Shown one piece after another: positions 11,798-21,525 of a stretch of 64,000 bases of DNA; within the stretch, counting starts at the first letter, position 1, and each line of letters opens with the position of its first letter. The notes beneath the pieces are model-generated. The model searched no databases. It saw nothing but the letters and a program-made list of their open reading frames with translations, and had not been told where the DNA came from. This DNA comes from Delphinapterus leucas. Lineage: Eukaryota > Chordata > Mammalia > Artiodactyla > Monodontidae. A program made the position numbers and the translations under genes. The DNA lies in the NCBI RefSeq assembly GCF_002288925.2, contig NW_022097996.1, positions 11,032,139-11,096,138 on the forward strand, in the 5' to 3' direction.

Positions 11798-12016
11798 CAG
11801 GGCTCGGCAAACTTTTTTTATAAACGGTCAGGTAGTAAATATTTTAGGCTTTGTGGGCCAGATGGTCTCTGTTGCAACTATTCAACTCTGCCCTTGTGCT
11901 CAAAAGCACCATAAACAATAGTAAACAACTGAGTGGGGTTTTGTCCCAATAAAGCTTTATTTACAAAAACGGGTGGTGGCTGTATTTGGCCTGCAGGCCT
12001 TGCTTGCTGACCCCTG
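11798..12016 (+). mobile_element. 219-bp hAT-Charlie non-autonomous element (MER20-like)
   Basis: The ends CAGGGCTCGGCAAAC and GCTTGCTGACCCCTG form imperfect inverted repeats. Inside are AGTAAATATTTTAGGCTTTG and AATAAAGCTTTATTTACAAA. The length of 219 bp fits MER20. The 8-bp flanks GGCCAGGC and TTGCAGGC partly agree, as expected for an old hAT target duplication. There is no transposase; the element depends on another's. Confidence 0.78.
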
Positions 12017-12620
12017 TTGCAGGCCAGGGTAAGGACTCTGGATCTTATTTTGGGCGAGGAAGGTAGTCATCAGAGAGTTTAAAGTAGAGCAGTGATATGC
12101 TCGAAGCTATACCTTAAATATATCCCTCCAACTGACCTGTGTTTTAAAAATTCACCATGGCCGCTACCTGTGGAATGGATCACAGGGGGATAAGGGCAGA
12201 GGCAGTTCGGAGGTGAATGCGTTATTCCAGGTAAGAGATGCTGACAGCCTGGACCAGGGAAGAGGCAACGGAAGTGGCGAGAAGGAAATGGTCAGAATCC
12301 GGATATGTTTTGCTGGTAGAGCAGACAGGATTTCCTGATGGATGAAGTACAGAGTGTGAGAGGAAGAAAGAATTCAAGGAAGACTCCTAGGTCGAAAGCC
12401 TGAGACACAATAACTGAAAGAAGAGAGCTGCAGTTAGTGGAGCCGGACAGACTGGAGGAGAAGCAGAGTTTCAGGCGAGGATTCTGAGCTGATTCTTCGC
12501 ACGGAGGCTGGGCGGCCAGCAGAGATGGCAGGCAGGCAGGTGGACACGTGGCCGGGAGTTATGGGAGGAGGCTGGAGCCAGCGTTTCAGATTTGGGCACC
12601 ACTGGGTAAAATAAGAATTT
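12017..12620 (-). mobile_element. L2 LINE, antisense, second part
   Basis: The L2 copy continues after the hAT insertion: AAGGACTCTGGATCTTATTT, ATGAAGTACAGAGTGTGAG and AGGAAGACTCCTAGG follow the reversed L2 ORF2/3' order. Confidence 0.68.
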
Positions 12621-12940
12621 CAAGCTATGTGACTGGATGAGGTCACCTGAGGAGTGACAAGGGACCAGCCTGTGGCGACATACCGCCTGTCAGTGTCACG
12701 GGAATCAGGCCAGGGAGGGGACAACCCACAGCCGGCCGGCAACTGAGAATCCCTGGAAAGGGCAGGGAAAAGTGATAAGCTTTCATCAGCCTGTGGTTGC
12801 TTTCCGACACTCAGCCTTGCGTCACTGTGGGTGTGCATACGTGTGCAAAATGCTCATACTCCCCTGTGTGCTGTGTACGTGTGTCTGTGTGCCCCTGAAT
12901 GGGGGTGCCAGCAACTGCCATAGTGATCCCAACCGGTGGC
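12621..12940. other. Unassigned sequence
   Basis: A TG-rich patch near 12830-12900. Nothing else recognised. Confidence 0.5.
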
Positions 12941-13395
12941 TGTCGTGGCTTGAATGGTGGTCCCCAGAAGATGAGTCCAAGGCCTGGAACCTGTGAATGT
13001 GAACTCATTTGGAAAAAGAGTCTTTGCAGATGTCATTAAGTTCAGGACCTCAAGATGAGATCATTCTGGACTATCTGAGGGGCTCTTAAATCCAATGACA
13101 AGTGTCCTTATAAAAGACACACAGAGGAGAGATGCACAGAAGGAAGAGAAAGGAAGAGAAAGGAATGCGAAGATGAGGCTGAGATTGGAGTGATGCAGCC
13201 ATAAGCCAAGGAAGCCTGGAGCCACCAAAAGCTGAAGGAAGCAAGGAAGGATTCCACCCGAGAGCCTTGGAGGGAGCCCAGTCCTGCGACCCCTTGATAC
13301 AGTCTGGCCTTTGGCACTGCGAGAGAACACACTTCTATTGTTTTAGGCCATGAGGATCATGGTAATTTGTTACAGCAGCCCTAGGAAACAAATAA
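12941..13395 (+). mobile_element. MLT1-type MaLR solo LTR
   Basis: TGTCGTGGCTTGAATGGTGG, GGAAAAAGAGTCTTTGCAGA, AGTGTCCTTATAAAAGACAC, 'gccttgatac'-type block and TTACAGCAGCCCTAGGAAAC follow the MLT1 order. Confidence 0.8.
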
Positions 13396-13424
13396 CAACA
13401 GCAATACGAATTCTGAGTTCTTCA

Positions 13425-13548
13425 CACATCTAAGGGATAATTTTAAAAGAATTATATATACACTAATATGTATAAAATGGATAACGAATAAGAGCCTGCT
13501 GTATAAAAAAATAAATAAAACAGAATTCAAAAATTCAAAAAAAAAATG
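13425..13548 (+). mobile_element. L1 3'-terminal fragment
   Basis: TAATATGTATAAAATGGATA, AGAGCCTGCTGTATAAAAAA and an A-rich tail match the last ~100 bases of the artiodactyl L1 3' UTR seen elsewhere in this window. Confidence 0.7.
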
Positions 13549-14182
13549 ATTGAAGAGCAAAATAGTAAAAGTTAACATAACTTACTGTGAAAGCTTTCAT
13601 TTGGATGTGCTAAAAGAGCCTGTACCTAACAAGGACATTCAGCAATGCTACTGCTGTTTAAAAATAGAAACGTAAGCATAGGCACCTGGCTGCTAATTTG
13701 TGGACGGAATGAATCTGGGCGCACAGTGAATAAAGGGGCCCAGGATGCTGCACGTCCGCCTCGAGCTTGCCTCAGCAGGTGTCAGGGCTGGGTGGGCGGG
13801 CCTGCCGCGCACATACAGGAAATGGGGACGGGGTACAGAAAGGAGGGGGTCCTTGTGAATGTGCCTCTTTTTATAGCACTGTGAGTGTCTCTGTGGTGTC
13901 GGTCCGTGGTTTCCTGGATGAAAACAGCCTCAGGTTTCCCAGGGCTGTTCTCATGTGTGGGGGGCTGGCCTTGTGTGGCTCCATTATTCGCTTTAGGGTA
14001 ATCTTTCTTTTAGCGACAGCAGCTTCCTGGGACGAGGAGTCACGAATTCCCTTCCTCGTGCACCTCAACCTCACGGTCTGGCCCGCGGAGACATGCGAAG
14101 AGGGCAGCGGGGATTGCTCTGGGAACAGAGGACGTGGGCCCACGAACTGTGGCCTGGAGACTCTCCTCTGACCACGAGCAGC
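13549..14182. other. Unassigned sequence
   Basis: Includes a GC-rich patch with frames open on both strands near 13770-14250. None resembles a protein I know. Confidence 0.45.
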
Positions 14183-14545
14183 TGTTATCCCTGTGTCTGC
14201 TCGGGCTGCTACAACAGGTGACCGCAGACTGGGTGGCTTACATGACAACATTTATTCCTCAGTGTTCTAGAGGCTGAGAAGTCCAAGGTCAAGGGGCCAG
14301 GAGACTGGGTTCTTGGTGGGCGCTCTCTTCCTGGTTTGCAGACAGCCACCCTCTGGCTGTGCCCTCACACAGCAGGGGAGACAGCTCTGGTCTCTTCACC
14401 TTCTTCTCAGGACACTAAGCCATCGTGGGAGCCCAACTGTCATGACCTCAAGCCGACCTCCTAATACCATTGCATTGGGGGTTAGGGCTTCAACATACGG
14501 ATTTGGGGGGGGATCGGGGGGAACACACATTCAATCCATAACACC
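14183..14545 (-). mobile_element. MST-type MaLR LTR, antisense
   Basis: TGCTACAACAGGTGACCGCA, ACTGGGTGGCTTACATGACA, GAGGCTGAGAAGTCCAAGGT and TTGGGGGTTAGGGCTTCAAC are the reverse of the MST LTR. Confidence 0.8.
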
Positions 14546-15210
14546 CTGTGTCTGGTTAAGTGATAGGTTTAAACTTGAAAGTAACTGGGATGAATGTCTG
14601 ATGAGTCTAGGGCAGGGACAGTGGGTCGCAGTATCTGAAATCTCCTTCTCTGGGAATATTCTGGAATGTATCGTATGACCGCTGAATCTACAGGGAGGGC
14701 AGTTAGTCCAGGCATGTGTAGAGCAGGCTGCCTTTGGGACTGGACTGTGCTCTCCTCACACACCAGGTGAGCGGCACCTGCTGGCCATCCCGCAGCCTGG
14801 AATCCCTGCTGTAGAGGGGAGGGGACACCACTGGACCAGCGGGAAGGGCACAGGATGGCTCCGTCTCTAACCCTCCCAGGGATGTAAATGTGGGTGCTAA
14901 GTGGGGTGATGCTTCGGGACAAAACAAGGGTGGGTCTTGATCGTGGCTTTTCAGCACGATAGAGGCTGGCCCAGGGAGAGGGTTTTTGAACGTGGGCGCT
15001 CTGCTGGCATCCTTGGAAGCACACCATATCACACACAACTGCCTCATTTTCTGCTTAAGGCCCTCCTGTATGAGACACAGATGGTCCACTGATGGATACA
15101 GATGGGCCCATGCAGGGAGTGGGTCAGCTGGGGTCAGCAGGGGAGGGAAAAACACCACGAGCCAGCAAGTCAGTGTGCCAGGCAGAGAGGAGTGAGAACG
15201 GCAATTAGCA

Positions 15211-15338
15211 GTAGGTGACCATTTATCCTCCGAATCATGATGCTCTTGAGATTGGCAGGGGCACTGTTCATAGTCATCCCTGGACAGTGTGTGTAAACTA
15301 GGACTGTCTGATACAACCGGGACATATGGTCAACCTAC
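15211..15338. mobile_element. Short inverted-repeat element (DNA-transposon-like)
   Basis: GTAGGTGACCATTT at the left end pairs with TATGGTCAACCTAC at 15325-15338. About 100 bases lie between, including CAACCGGGACATATGG. This looks like a non-autonomous DNA transposon; the family is not certain. The stretch 14546-15210 before it shows nothing recognisable. Confidence 0.5.
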
Positions 15339-15356
15339 CCTGAAGAGAGTAAGAGT

Positions 15357-15412
15357 GGAGATGGGAAAAGGAGCAGGGAGAGGGAGAGAGAGAGAGGGAA
15401 ATGAAGGAGAGG
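15357..15412 (+). repeat. GA-rich low-complexity tract
   Basis: Purine-rich with GAGAGG units. Confidence 0.7.
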
Positions 15413-16430
15413 CTGTAAGAGTCAAAGAGAGACGTCCTGTGTGGGCACGTCTGCGTGGCACTCTGCTGGTTGTTTACAAAGTGTTATCTTAACCCCTTTC
15501 CCAGACAAGCAAATTAGCATGTTAGAAAAATACATAATGATAGAAGACTCCACTTGCTCCAGAGCTCCAGAGCTCCCAAACAAACACAATTTCCTATGAA
15601 TATCAAACAAAGGGGAAACGGAAAATCAAGACGAACAAAATCCATTTCTCATTCGGCACGTTGCTCCCTTCCCTCCAACACCTGTCTAATTTCTGTTGGG
15701 TCCTAAGCACAAGGGCCAGAGCTTACTTACATAGCTTTTAACAACCCAGAGAAAGCATCTGAGGAGATTACATTTGTATAGAAAGAAGCTGAGAGTAAAA
15801 AGGAAAACGTGAAATCAGCAAGGATGCATGGAGTAACCATGTTTTGGAAATGTTTTACCACATGGACTGTGCCAGGGCGATTCTCCATTGCTTCCATTCG
15901 ATCAGACACAGCTGTACGGAGGTGTCAGAATTTTAGGAGTGTTCTTACGGAAGGACAAGTGCTTGGCCAGCTTGAAAGGGATGGCAGTACTTTGACACAG
16001 AGAAGATGGTGAAAGAAGATAGAGAGCTGGAAGTAGAAAAATCTATTAGAGGATGCAAACTCAGCTAGGCAAGGAGACTGCAAGAAATGCTCTGTGGAAG
16101 CAGCAGGGGGGAGGGGCCGGTCCAGGATACTCTCAGGCAGGGAAGCTGGTCTGGACCTACACGACCGGACACAGCGTCTACAAACAGGCCCAGAATAGCA
16201 AAGCGGTTCCTTGATGTCTGGACCAAGCTCTTTTGTCTTCTATGCTCTCACAGAATCTCTGTCTTCTTGTCAGAGCTCTTGCCTCCATTTGTAAAGGTTT
16301 ATTCATTAGTGGGGGTCAATGTCATTCATTAGTGTGAGCCCTTGAACTCAAAACCCATTGAAAGCAGGGAGTGCCTCTGGGTTTTGGGATTTGATGATAC
16401 TTCCAGGTCATAACCAGCCTGGTGTCAGGT
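15413..16430. other. Unassigned sequence
   Basis: No gene or repeat recognised. The last ~100 bases flank the SCAF4 retrocopy on its 3' side and are unrelated to SCAF4. Confidence 0.5.
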
Positions 16431-16848
16431 ACTTTTCCCCATGGTATACATGTAACTCCAAGGTCCACATCCCAGAATTGTTTGTATTCTGTTTTTACAG
16501 CTTTGTTTAAAGCCCAAGCTATCTTAATGACCTTGGACTCAATTTTATATGACACGGAACTAAGTTTCTGAAGAGCCTGAAATGCATATTGTCAATGAAC
16601 CATGCATACATAAGCACAGCTTCTGGGAGGAATCATATTAATGGATTCAATCTGTCCAAACTCTTCAAACAGGTTGGGTAAATCTTGCTGCATTGCCGTC
16701 TTGTCTACCCACAGAGTAGTACTACATACACTTAATGTTTTAGATCTAATTGGAGGCAATCCCTTCTTCTGTCGTTCTCTCTCCCTTTCTCTAGCTCTTC
16801 TTTCACTTGAGTAGGAGCGTGATGATTTCCCTTTTCTTTCTCCCTTTC
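16431..16848 (-). pseudogene. SCAF4: SCAF4 (SFRS15) partial retrocopy, broken
   Basis: Read on the minus strand this encodes an Arg/Ser/Glu-rich segment followed by most of an RRM, including KKGLPPIRSKTLSVCSTTLW, NLFEEFGQIESINMIPPRSC, AYVCMVH, KIAWALNK and TEYKQFWDVDLGV. These match the RRM region of SCAF4, an SR-like factor that binds the RNA polymerase II CTD. The match is continuous although the parent gene splits this region into several exons, so it looks processed. It is non-functional: an in-frame TGA (16592-16594) replaces an Arg codon after MVH, three codons (Gly-Gln-Val) are missing after LWV in RNP2, a TGA lies at the upstream edge, and neither the CID domain nor the C-terminal half is present. 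Similarity stops abruptly at both ends, with no poly-A at the 3' side. It resembles SCAF4 more than its paralogue SCAF8. Confidence 0.8.
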
Positions 16849-17161
16849 AACACATACTTGTGAAATGGATGGTGAAATTATTCAGGATTCCTTCATTAAT
16901 GAACTGACCCATAGCCATGGCTCTAACCACCACCCAGAGGCTGAGAAGGTTCAGATGTCTCTCTCCAGCCCAGTTCTTTCCTCCAGAATGATATATCAAA
17001 AAGCCTACTCAACATTTTCACATATTTAATGTAACGTGAAAATGTTAGAGCATCCCAATTGCACTTGACAGGTCCGAAACTGAACCTGTGAGTTCCCCAC
17101 TCCCCAACCAGTTTCTCCTAAGTGTTCTTCGTCTTGGGGAGTGGGACTTTCTCCACCTGAA

Positions 17162-17319
17162 CTAGGGTTGCTGTTCTTTTTTCCCTTTTTTTTTTGGCCA
17201 TGCCGTGTGGCTTGAAGTATCTTAGTTCCCCGACCACGGATCAAACCCGGGCCCTCGGCAGTGAAAGCGTGCAGTCCTAATGACTGGACTTCCAGTGAAT
17301 TCCTAGGGCTGTTGTTCTT
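17162..17319 (-). mobile_element. CHR-type tRNA SINE, diverged, with 17-bp target duplication
   Basis: A T-run at 17186-17195 precedes GGCCATGCCGTGTGGCTTGA. The B-box complement is GGATCAAACCCGGGCCC. Flanks CTAGGGTTGCTGTTCTT (17162) and CTAGGGCTGTTGTTCTT (17303) differ at two sites. An older copy than those at 4213 and 58453. Confidence 0.88.
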
Positions 17320-17419
17320 GACACCTCCCTCTTCTTTATTCCTGCATCTCTCGTCCATCAGCAAAACCTTTCATTTTTCTCTCTTAAATTTTCTAGATTA
17401 CAATCACTTCTCTCCATAG

Positions 17420-17630
17420 ACCATGGTGGTTAAGAGTGCAGGCTCTGGAGGTGAATTGCCTGGGTCTGAAAACAGTCTCCACCACTTACTAGCAATTTGC
17501 TTAACTCTTCTGAACCTTGTTTCCTTATATATAAAATGGAGATAATAATAGTATGTGCTTCATAGGGTTCTTCTGAGAAGTCGAGGAGATAATGCATATG
17601 ATGTGCTTTCAAAACGGTAGCTGCTATTAT
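17420..17630 (+). mobile_element. MIR SINE, near full length
   Basis: GTGGTTAAGAGTGCAGGCTC, TGCCTGGGTCTGAAAAC, TTCCTTATATATAAAATGGA and GGGTTCTTCTGAGAAG follow the MIR order. Confidence 0.82.
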
Positions 17631-17716
17631 CACCACCACCACCATCAACACCATCACCACCACCACCACCACCATCAACACCATCAACATTATCATCACC
17701 ATCATGATCATCATCT
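17631..17716 (+). repeat. (CAC/CAT)n trinucleotide repeat
   Basis: A run of CAC, CAT and AAC triplets that grew out of the MIR 3' tail. The poly-His frame through it is not a gene. Confidence 0.9.
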
Positions 17717-17739
17717 CCGTGGCTACAACCCTAATCTAA

Positions 17740-18245
17740 GCTATCACCATCTCTTATCTGGATCACTCCAATAGCCACCTAACATCTCCTCACATCCATT
17801 CTTGCCTTCTCCAGTCTATTTTCCACTATGTAACCCAAGTGACCTTTTAAAAATGCAATCTCATATCACTCGCATGTTTAAACTGTATCAGTGGCTTCCC
17901 ATGGAAGATGGGGTAAAATCCAAAATCAATAGCATGGTCTAACTAGTCAACTTTGGACATCCTTTAGCCTCAAACCTGACGTGTGTGTTGGTCACTTCAG
18001 GATCTTAGCACATGCTATTTCCTCTGCCGGTAACACTGTTCCTCTTGCCTTTTCCTCCTTCCTTCCCTTCATGAGCAAAACCTTTCTGAAATGGTAACAT
18101 TCACTGTCTCCACTCTCCAACTGACTGCACGATGGCTTCTGCCCCCATCTCTTCACTGAAACTGCCCAGTAAAAGATCATCATAGCACCTGTTGCCGAAG
18201 TCAATGAACCTATTTTTAGCCTTATCTGATTTGACCTTTCTGAGT
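17740..18245 (+). mobile_element. L2 LINE, 3' part of ORF2 region and beyond
   Basis: 'ctggatcactccaatagcca', CACTATGTAACCCAAGTGAC, GTGGCTTCCCATGGAAGATG and ACATGCTATTTCCTCTGCCG follow the L2 order. Confidence 0.78.
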
Positions 18246-18890
18246 GTCTGAGTTGCTAACCACTCTTTCCTCAAATTTTCCTCTGCTTCTGTCTCCTTCC
18301 TGTTCTCTTGGTTCTTTTCACCTTTCTCTGGATGATTCTTCTTTTTCCCTTCATTTGCCCCTCTTTACCAGCCACTTCGAGGTTGGTTTCCCAAGGTTTC
18401 CTAACTGGAACTCCTTCTCCTGCTCTGCTCATTCTCCATGGGTGATCCTACCTATTCGCATGGTATCCATTGCAGAATGACTCCCAAATCCTCACCTCTA
18501 GGTCCTTTCTCCCTCCTCAGCTCCAGGCCCACATTCCTCTACGAGTGTGTTTCATAAACACTTCAAACACAACACATGTAAAGCTGAAATCTCAGAACAT
18601 CCTTCCTTTCTCTGTTGGTATCTCAATGAATGGCATCAACACCCATTCAGCTGCCCAAGCAAAAGCTTGAGTCGTCCTTGTCTCCCTCCTTTCTCTTCCT
18701 CCCTACGTCTAGTTAATCATCAAGTTCTGTTGACTCTGCCTATTTAGATGCACTCAGATCTGTTGACTTGTCTTTGTTCCCAATGCCACTTCCCTAGTTC
18801 ATCATTTCCCGCCCACACTACGGCCACAGCTTCCTAATCCATCTCCCTTTCACCAGCTTTTCCTCTCTCCTACCCTTTTTGTACTTTGGT
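18246..18890 (+). mobile_element. Second L2 LINE copy
   Basis: GAATGACTCCCAAATCCTCA, AATGGCATCAACACCCATTC and TTAATCATCAAGTTCTGTTG correspond to an L2 region that lies upstream of the part present in the preceding copy. This is therefore a separate insertion in the same orientation. Confidence 0.7.
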
Positions 18891-19329
18891 CAGAGTTTAG
18901 GAAAAACGGATCCCTAAATGATTTCCTAGAGAGCTGGTTGTCCAACTTTTAAGAGAAGGGTTTCTTAGGCAAATAAGGAATGGCTGACTTAAGAAAACAT
19001 CACCTCTGTGGCTCTTTCTTGGTGACCCACCATGCATGACAGCATATTTAAGATTCTGAGAAGTCCCGTCACAAAGGAATTGGTTCAGGATTGCTTAACC
19101 AAGCATTTCCCAAACTTCGTTGACCATAAAAACCCTTCTCCAGCATGCACGTCTTAACATCTTGCAGGACACTACATACTGTTTCAAAATACAAATCTGA
19201 TCATCTTACTTTATTTGAAAATATGACAGATAAGTGGATAAACACTAAAAGAAGATGATTTGAACTTTATTCTATGGGTGATTAGAGACCCTTGGAGGTT
19301 CTTGAGCAGGGTAATGACCCACACAGTCA
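18891..19329. other. Unassigned sequence
   Basis: No gene or named repeat recognised. Confidence 0.5.
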
Positions 19330-19520
19330 ATAGCTTCCAATGATTGAGCTCCTGCCATATGCTGGACGCTTCCCATCTATCACCTCTGATCCTTACAACA
19401 AGGTTACAGGTGGGCATAATCCCCAAGTGAAGGGACTGAGCCAGGTTAGTTGTGTTGGGTCTAAGGCCATAAAACCAGTAAGGGTGGAGCAGTATCGGCC
19501 TCAAAGTCTAGGTGATTTGA
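19330..19520 (-). mobile_element. MIR, antisense
   Basis: 'tgattgagctcctgccatat' then CTTACAACAAGGTTACAGGT and AAGTGAAGGGACTGAGCC fit reversed MIR. Confidence 0.55.
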
Positions 19521-19754
19521 AAGCCATGACTGTTTGCAGTAAGCAGGTGACATGTTGCCTATAGGACAGATTGGAAACAGGCAAAATCACAAGGCTGGGA
19601 CATAAACGCCTAGAAGGCTATCGCTTCTTTCTTTGTTCTTTTTCCACCTCTGTTCTCACACCCCTCCAGGTAATGCCTCAAGAGCTAGCCATTCTTCTTA
19701 AGCTTGGGTCTCACTGCCCTTTCTGTAGGCTATTGTATTTTTTCCCCTTAGACA

Positions 19755-20100
19755 CCTAGCAAGACATCAGACAGCTCCAGGAAAGCTTCTCCCCTGCTTA
19801 AAAGCTGTGTGTTTCTAATACCTGTCCAAGTACAAATTCCTTAGCTTGATATGCTAGGCCTTCCGTTATTGGCCATCAAATTTCCTTTCTGATCTTGACT
19901 TTAGATACTTTTCTAAATATAACCCATGCTCCAGCCTCCCTGGAGGCTCCCATGAGCAGCCTCCCTGCCTTTGTTCTTGCTGTCCCTTCCTCTTGGAAAG
20001 CCCCCTGCTCTCCTCAGCACGGCCTCTTCCAATCTACCAATCCTTTAGGGTCCCTTTGCACCATAATGCCACAGAACACGCTCTAATCTGGTCTAACCAG
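19755..20100 (+). mobile_element. L2 LINE fragment
   Basis: CTCCCCTGCTTAAAAGCTGT, GCTCCAGCCTCCCTGG, TTGTTCTTGCTGTCCCTTCC and TCTTGGAAAGCCCCCTGC follow the L2 order. Confidence 0.65.
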
Positions 20101-20719
20101 ATGCTCTTTGGGTTTCAGCACAAAAAAGCAGGGAGGTGCTCCGAACATGAGAATCAGGTTGCCTTCTGAAAATTAAACTCGAAAACCCCACGGTAGATGG
20201 CATCAGCTACCTGCAAAGATGATACACCCAAAGGAAGACTCAAGAAGTAGATAGCTAAGGAGACATGAAAACATCCTCCTGGAGGAAGGTGCCCAGGGCT
20301 TGCTCTCGGGACACAACTGTACCTACAGATCTGGAACCATAAGATGCAAACAAGGCCCTAATCAAATCAGTTATAGGAAACAGAGGGAAGAACCAAACCA
20401 TAATCAGTTGTGACAACTGGCTAAGACAGTGACCTAATCAATTACATTCTGCTCGGGTGTACTGAAGTACAGCGTGTGCTGTTACAGACAGAAGGCAGCC
20501 AAAGGGACAGACGTGGAGAGGCTGCTGCCAGCACCGAGCAGAAAAGACGCTGACTGAGTTTGGGGGATGCTGACTTCCAGGACAGGGAAGGATTAGTGAT
20601 GAGAGGATTGGAGATGGTTCATCCAGCTTTCTCAGACCTGCGTAGTTTTCCCAAGGTTCTCCTGCTTCCTTTGTTCAAATTACAAACCCACTAAGCAAAC
20701 TCTGGAGAATCGATTTGGC
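20101..20719. other. Unassigned sequence
   Basis: No gene or named repeat recognised. Confidence 0.5.
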
Positions 20720-20872
20720 TTTCTTTTGCATCATCAGAAAGGAATATTCTGAGAGTGGAAAGGGATATCCTCATTGTATCTATCTCATGGCGCTGTGGGG
20801 AGGATTCAATGAGATAATGTAAAGGGATTGAGTCAGGCATGTACATAGTAATTATTCAATAAACGTAGGCAT
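20720..20872 (+). mobile_element. MIR 3' half
   Basis: TGGGGAGGATTCAATGAGAT and TAGTAATTATTCAATAAACG match the MIR 3' region. Confidence 0.6.
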
Positions 20873-21184
20873 TTAAAATCAATCAGTATTGTGACTCTGC
20901 TTCTGATGACAAGTTCTTACACGTTTGGCTAAAGAGAACTGGCTTCCTGGTGTCTAGGTGCCCTGATGACTGTGGGTACCTGGATTTGCAAAACAGATTC
21001 CGAGGCCCTGGGTGAAAGTGAGCCAGCTGAAGTACTGCCTCAGAAAGGGCCTGGCAACCATGCCCCTGGTCGAGGGCATCTCTAGTTCATTAGCATCCTC
21101 TAAACGCCTCACAGCTCCCTTCTGTAAGCACGCAGCGCATGTCCTAAACCACTGTTGTTCTATTTTCAATGCAATCACTTGTGT

Positions 21185-21275
21185 ATTCCAATTCCATGAG
21201 AGTGTAAACCCTCTGAGGGTAGGGGTAGCTTACATCCCTTGCAGAGCCTCAAATGTCATAAATATTGAATGAGTC
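21185..21275 (+). mobile_element. L2 3' tail
   Basis: 'catgagagtgtaaaccctct' then GAGGGTAGGGGTAGC and ATATTGAATGAG resemble the L2 end ('tgtgagctccttgagggcag ... aatgaatga'). Confidence 0.5.
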
Positions 21276-21519
21276 GAAATGAGATAAATCAAAGCTTGAG
21301 CAAACGATCTGGGGTTCAAACAAAGGCTACACAATCTGTGCCTCAGGCTGCAGAGCCCTGGAGAGGAGGCCTGGAGCCACAGGCTGAGAGCATCCCTCCA
21401 GGGCCCCCAGCCCAGGTGGTGGATACAGGAGAGGCTGCTAGGCTGAAGGAGGGATGCTCAGCTGCCCAGGAAGATGAGGGAGAGACAGACAAATGGACGG
21501 AGCAGGCAGCACCCACCAC

Positions 21520-21525
21520 ACTCAC
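21520..21525 (-). other. PTK2B: Splice donor of the PTK2B exon
   Basis: The minus strand reads CGG|GTGAGT across 21528-21520. The intron begins at 21525 with a full consensus GTGAGT. The position coincides with the point where similarity to PYK2 ends, after residue Arg68. Confidence 0.9.

Larger units (their letters stand above)
1..21525 (-). other. PTK2B: Intron after PTK2B coding exon 1 (not ended in window)
   Basis: This region follows the donor at 21525 on the minus strand. I found no second PYK2 coding exon in it (the next one should continue the FERM domain with an acidic-isoleucine-rich start). It consists of repeats and unremarkable sequence, as expected for a large first coding intron. 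Confidence 0.7.

Noticed and set aside
13767..14251. GC-rich stretch open on both strands
   Set aside because: Considered as a possible exon or promoter, but no family match, no convincing splice sites, and it runs into an MST LTR.
14569..15158. Two overlapping ~150-codon frames on the minus strand
   Set aside because: Different frames of the same stretch, neither resembling a known protein. No exon-like boundaries.
17592..17774. Poly-histidine frame
   Set aside because: Created by the (CAC/CAT)n repeat at the end of a MIR.
1..21525. Second coding exon of PTK2B
   Set aside because: I looked on the minus strand for the continuation of the FERM domain after Arg68 and did not find it. A short exon could still be missed by eye.
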